DNA from: Mycolicibacterium holsaticum DSM 44478 = JCM 12374
Lineage (GTDB): Bacteria; Actinomycetota; Actinomycetes; Mycobacteriales; Mycobacteriaceae
Assembly: GCF_019645835.1 (NCBI RefSeq)
Contig: NZ_CP080998.1
Coordinates: 2,418,001-2,482,000 of the forward strand
Direction of reading: 5' to 3'
DNA length: 64,000 nucleotides
The notes under the pieces were generated by a model, which worked only from the letters and a program-made list of their open reading frames with translations, had not been told where the DNA came from and searched no databases. Position numbers and translations under genes: made by a program. Positions 62,618-64,000 of this stretch are shown one piece after another; the first letter of the stretch is position 1; the number at the start of each line of letters is the position of its first letter.

Positions 62618-63529
62618 ATGAACGCGAAGTTAGGCGAGGAAGACCCCGACGGTCAAGACCTTTCGCCCCCGACCCGACGTGTCGTCGCAGTCGTCGAGTT
62701 ACTGGTCGATCGTGCCGGCACCCCGTTGACATTGGCTGAGATATGCCGTGAGCTGCGGATCAGCCGATCCACCGGGCACGCCATCTTGCACACACTGCGC
62801 GTGTGCGAGTGGGTTCTGCGTGACCCACTCAGCGGGAAATACTCACCGGGCCCGGGCCTGCCTACCCCACCGTCGGCCGCGACACCGCTGTCACGCGTTC
62901 TCAGAGCGCCTCTGCACAAGCTGTGCACCGAGCTCGGCATGGCGGTCTGCATCTCGGAGGTGAGCGATGGTTCCATCACCGTCATCGACGCGGCGTCTCC
63001 CGGAGCCAATCCTCCCCCTGTTCGCGCCGGGGTGCGCCTGCCCTTCGTCGCACCGTTCGGCCGCGAGTTCGTCGCATGGGCACCCACAGCCGCGCACGAG
63101 CGCTGGATGGACGCCGCCGGTGCGGCCAATGATGTCTACCGGGCGCGGATGCCAAAGGTGCTGACAGAGGTTCGGGAACGCGGATACGGTATCGAACGCC
63201 TCAGCGACCCCCTGCTGCGCGTGTACACCGCGCTGCTGGCCCTCGACAATGGAAACGGGCCGGATCCGGTCTCGGTTCGTCTGGCCGGTGCCGTCGCCGA
63301 CCTGACAGTCGTCGACTTTCTACCCGACGAGTTGCCCGAGGTGGATGCCCATCCCCTCGCCACAATCTCGGCACCGATTTTCGATGAGCACGGCACCGCC
63401 GTTATGTCGGTCTCCGCGCAGCCGTACCGTCAACTCACGCAGCAGCAGGTACGTGAAATCGGGGCACGGATCATCGACTTCGCCAGCGTGGCTGCGCCTC
63501 TCATGAGGCGCTCGGCGCCGTCGGCGTAG
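62618..63529 (+). CDS. IclR family transcriptional regulator
   Basis: 303 aa. N-terminal winged helix (VVAVVELLVDRAGTPLTLAEICRELRISRSTGHAILHTL region) and a C-terminal effector domain (LGMAVCISEVSDGSITVIDAAS, APFGREFVAWAP, LATISAPIFDEHGTAVMSVSA). It is divergent from the sulfotransferase-P450 operon and probably regulates it in response to a pathway intermediate. ATG 62618 lies eight bases after TATGAT with no Shine-Dalgarno, so the transcript is probably leaderless. Confidence 0.92.
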   Translation: MNAKLGEEDPDGQDLSPPTRRVVAVVELLVDRAGTPLTLAEICRELRISRSTGHAILHTLRVCEWVLRDPLSGKYSPGPGLPTPPSAATPLSRVLRAPLHKLCTELGMAVCISEVSDGSITVIDAASPGANPPPVRAGVRLPFVAPFGREFVAWAPTAAHERWMDAAGAANDVYRARMPKVLTEVRERGYGIERLSDPLLRVYTALLALDNGNGPDPVSVRLAGAVADLTVVDFLPDELPEVDAHPLATISAPIFDEHGTAVMSVSAQPYRQLTQQQVREIGARIIDFASVAAPLMRRSAPSA

Positions 63530-63760
63530 CCATCGCGTCGATCGTCAGCAGGGCGCCGTACAGCACGGCGTCGGCGATCGAGCGCTTGCTCACGTTATGT
63601 GCCAGCCTCATACGCCGCACCTGACGAGAACCGCGCACGACACGTGGGCATCTCGTCAACGATTATGCAGCAATCGAATATGCAGGGTTACCCGTAAAGT
63701 ACGCCGTATCGCGGTGTCTACCAATTGCTTTTGTCCAATGTGGTGGTGACCGCGCAGCGC

Positions 63761-64000
63761 TCAGAGATCGAGGACGACGCGTAGGGCTGCATCGACGCGG
63801 CGCATTTCGTCGAAGCTGAGGAACCCGACGCTCTTGCCGAGCCGGCCTGGATCTATCGCTGCAGTCTGCTCAGCAAGCACCCGGGTGTTGAGGCCGCCGA
63901 TTTCAACTTCGGGTCGGAAGCTGGCGGCACGAGCCGACGTGGACGTCGGTGCGACTAGCCAGGTCGACAGTGGCAATTGATCTGACTGAACGACGACCGC
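63761..64000 (-). CDS. MazF/PemK-type mRNA interferase, 5' part beyond the window
   Basis: C-terminal 79 residues: VVVQSDQLPLSTWLVAPTST, SARAASFRPEVEIGGLNTRV, LAEQTAAIDPGRLGKSVGFL and DEMRRVDAALRVVLDL. The VVVQSD strand, the QTxAxDPxRLG block and the final VDxALRxVLDL are standard for MazF. Continues past the right edge, so start, antitoxin and intactness cannot be judged. Cleaves single-stranded RNA when freed from its antitoxin. Confidence 0.88.
   Translation of the reverse strand, partial: AVVVQSDQLPLSTWLVAPTSTSARAASFRPEVEIGGLNTRVLAEQTAAIDPGRLGKSVGFLSFDEMRRVDAALRVVLDL

Noticed and set aside
63501..63611. 36-codon minus-strand frame (MRLAHNVSKRSIADAVLYGA start)
   Set aside because: Overlaps the IclR end, has no ribosome site and no recognisable family; possibly a remnant, not supported as a gene.

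Overview
The window looks like the chromosome of a non-tuberculous Mycobacterium/Mycolicibacterium. Evidence: very high GC, many GTG starts, ATGA/GTGA-coupled operons, and a block that, from memory, follows the M. tuberculosis Rv2045c-Rv2066 order: lipT, lppI, a small zinc protein, rbpA, ppm1, lnt, amidohydrolase, fxsA, PPOX protein, cobN, cobG, cobH, cobI. As in M. smegmatis, lnt and ppm1 are separate overlapping genes rather than one fused gene.

Layout. 1-6.5 kb: aerobic cobalamin synthesis (cobI partial, cobH, cobG, cobN) with two small ORFs between. 6.5-11.5 kb: PPOX protein, FxsA, amidohydrolase, then lnt-ppm1 (lipoprotein acylation and dolichol-type mannose donor), converging with no gap on rbpA, which has a SigH/SigR-like promoter. 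12-17 kb: lppI, lipT, a kinase-like/lipocalin-like fusion, YnfA. 17-20.7 kb: gluconate module (FadR-type repressor, gntK, gntP). 20.7-28.7 kb: DoxX protein with an 11-residue repeat tail, FGGY kinase plus MBL protein, an HD-GYP/LuxR fusion, a MddA-like methyltransferase, and a frameshifted EamA exporter. 28.7-32.9 kb: a complete polyamine-type ABC importer. 33-39.5 kb: SRPBCC protein, MFS exporter, ECF41 sigma factor with its oxidoreductase and a near-perfect ECF41 promoter, membrane protein, methyltransferase, DUF559-like protein.

39.5-54 kb is the most unusual part. A CapA-like protein, a 5'-truncated SDR remnant and a thioesterase precede a tight five-gene operon (41,995-53,750; 160, 1660, 513, 320 and 1258 aa) with no recognisable characterised homologue. 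The 1660-aa protein looks like the large beta-rich DUF6603 type. None of the five shows a signal peptide, membrane segment or enzyme motif that I can see. Directly downstream is a flavin amine oxidase reduced to its two ends. This operon is the best candidate for an undescribed system.

54-64 kb is accessory: an alpha/beta hydrolase, a zeta-type toxin-antitoxin pair with its own operator, a five-gene catabolic or modifying operon (sulfotransferase, MBL protein, SDR, P450, zinc-type dehydrogenase) divergent from an IclR regulator with a palindromic operator and apparently leaderless start, and the 3' part of a MazF toxin at the right edge. No rRNA, tRNA, CRISPR array or intact insertion sequence was seen. 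All positions come from reading the sequence; no alignment, profile search or folding was run.
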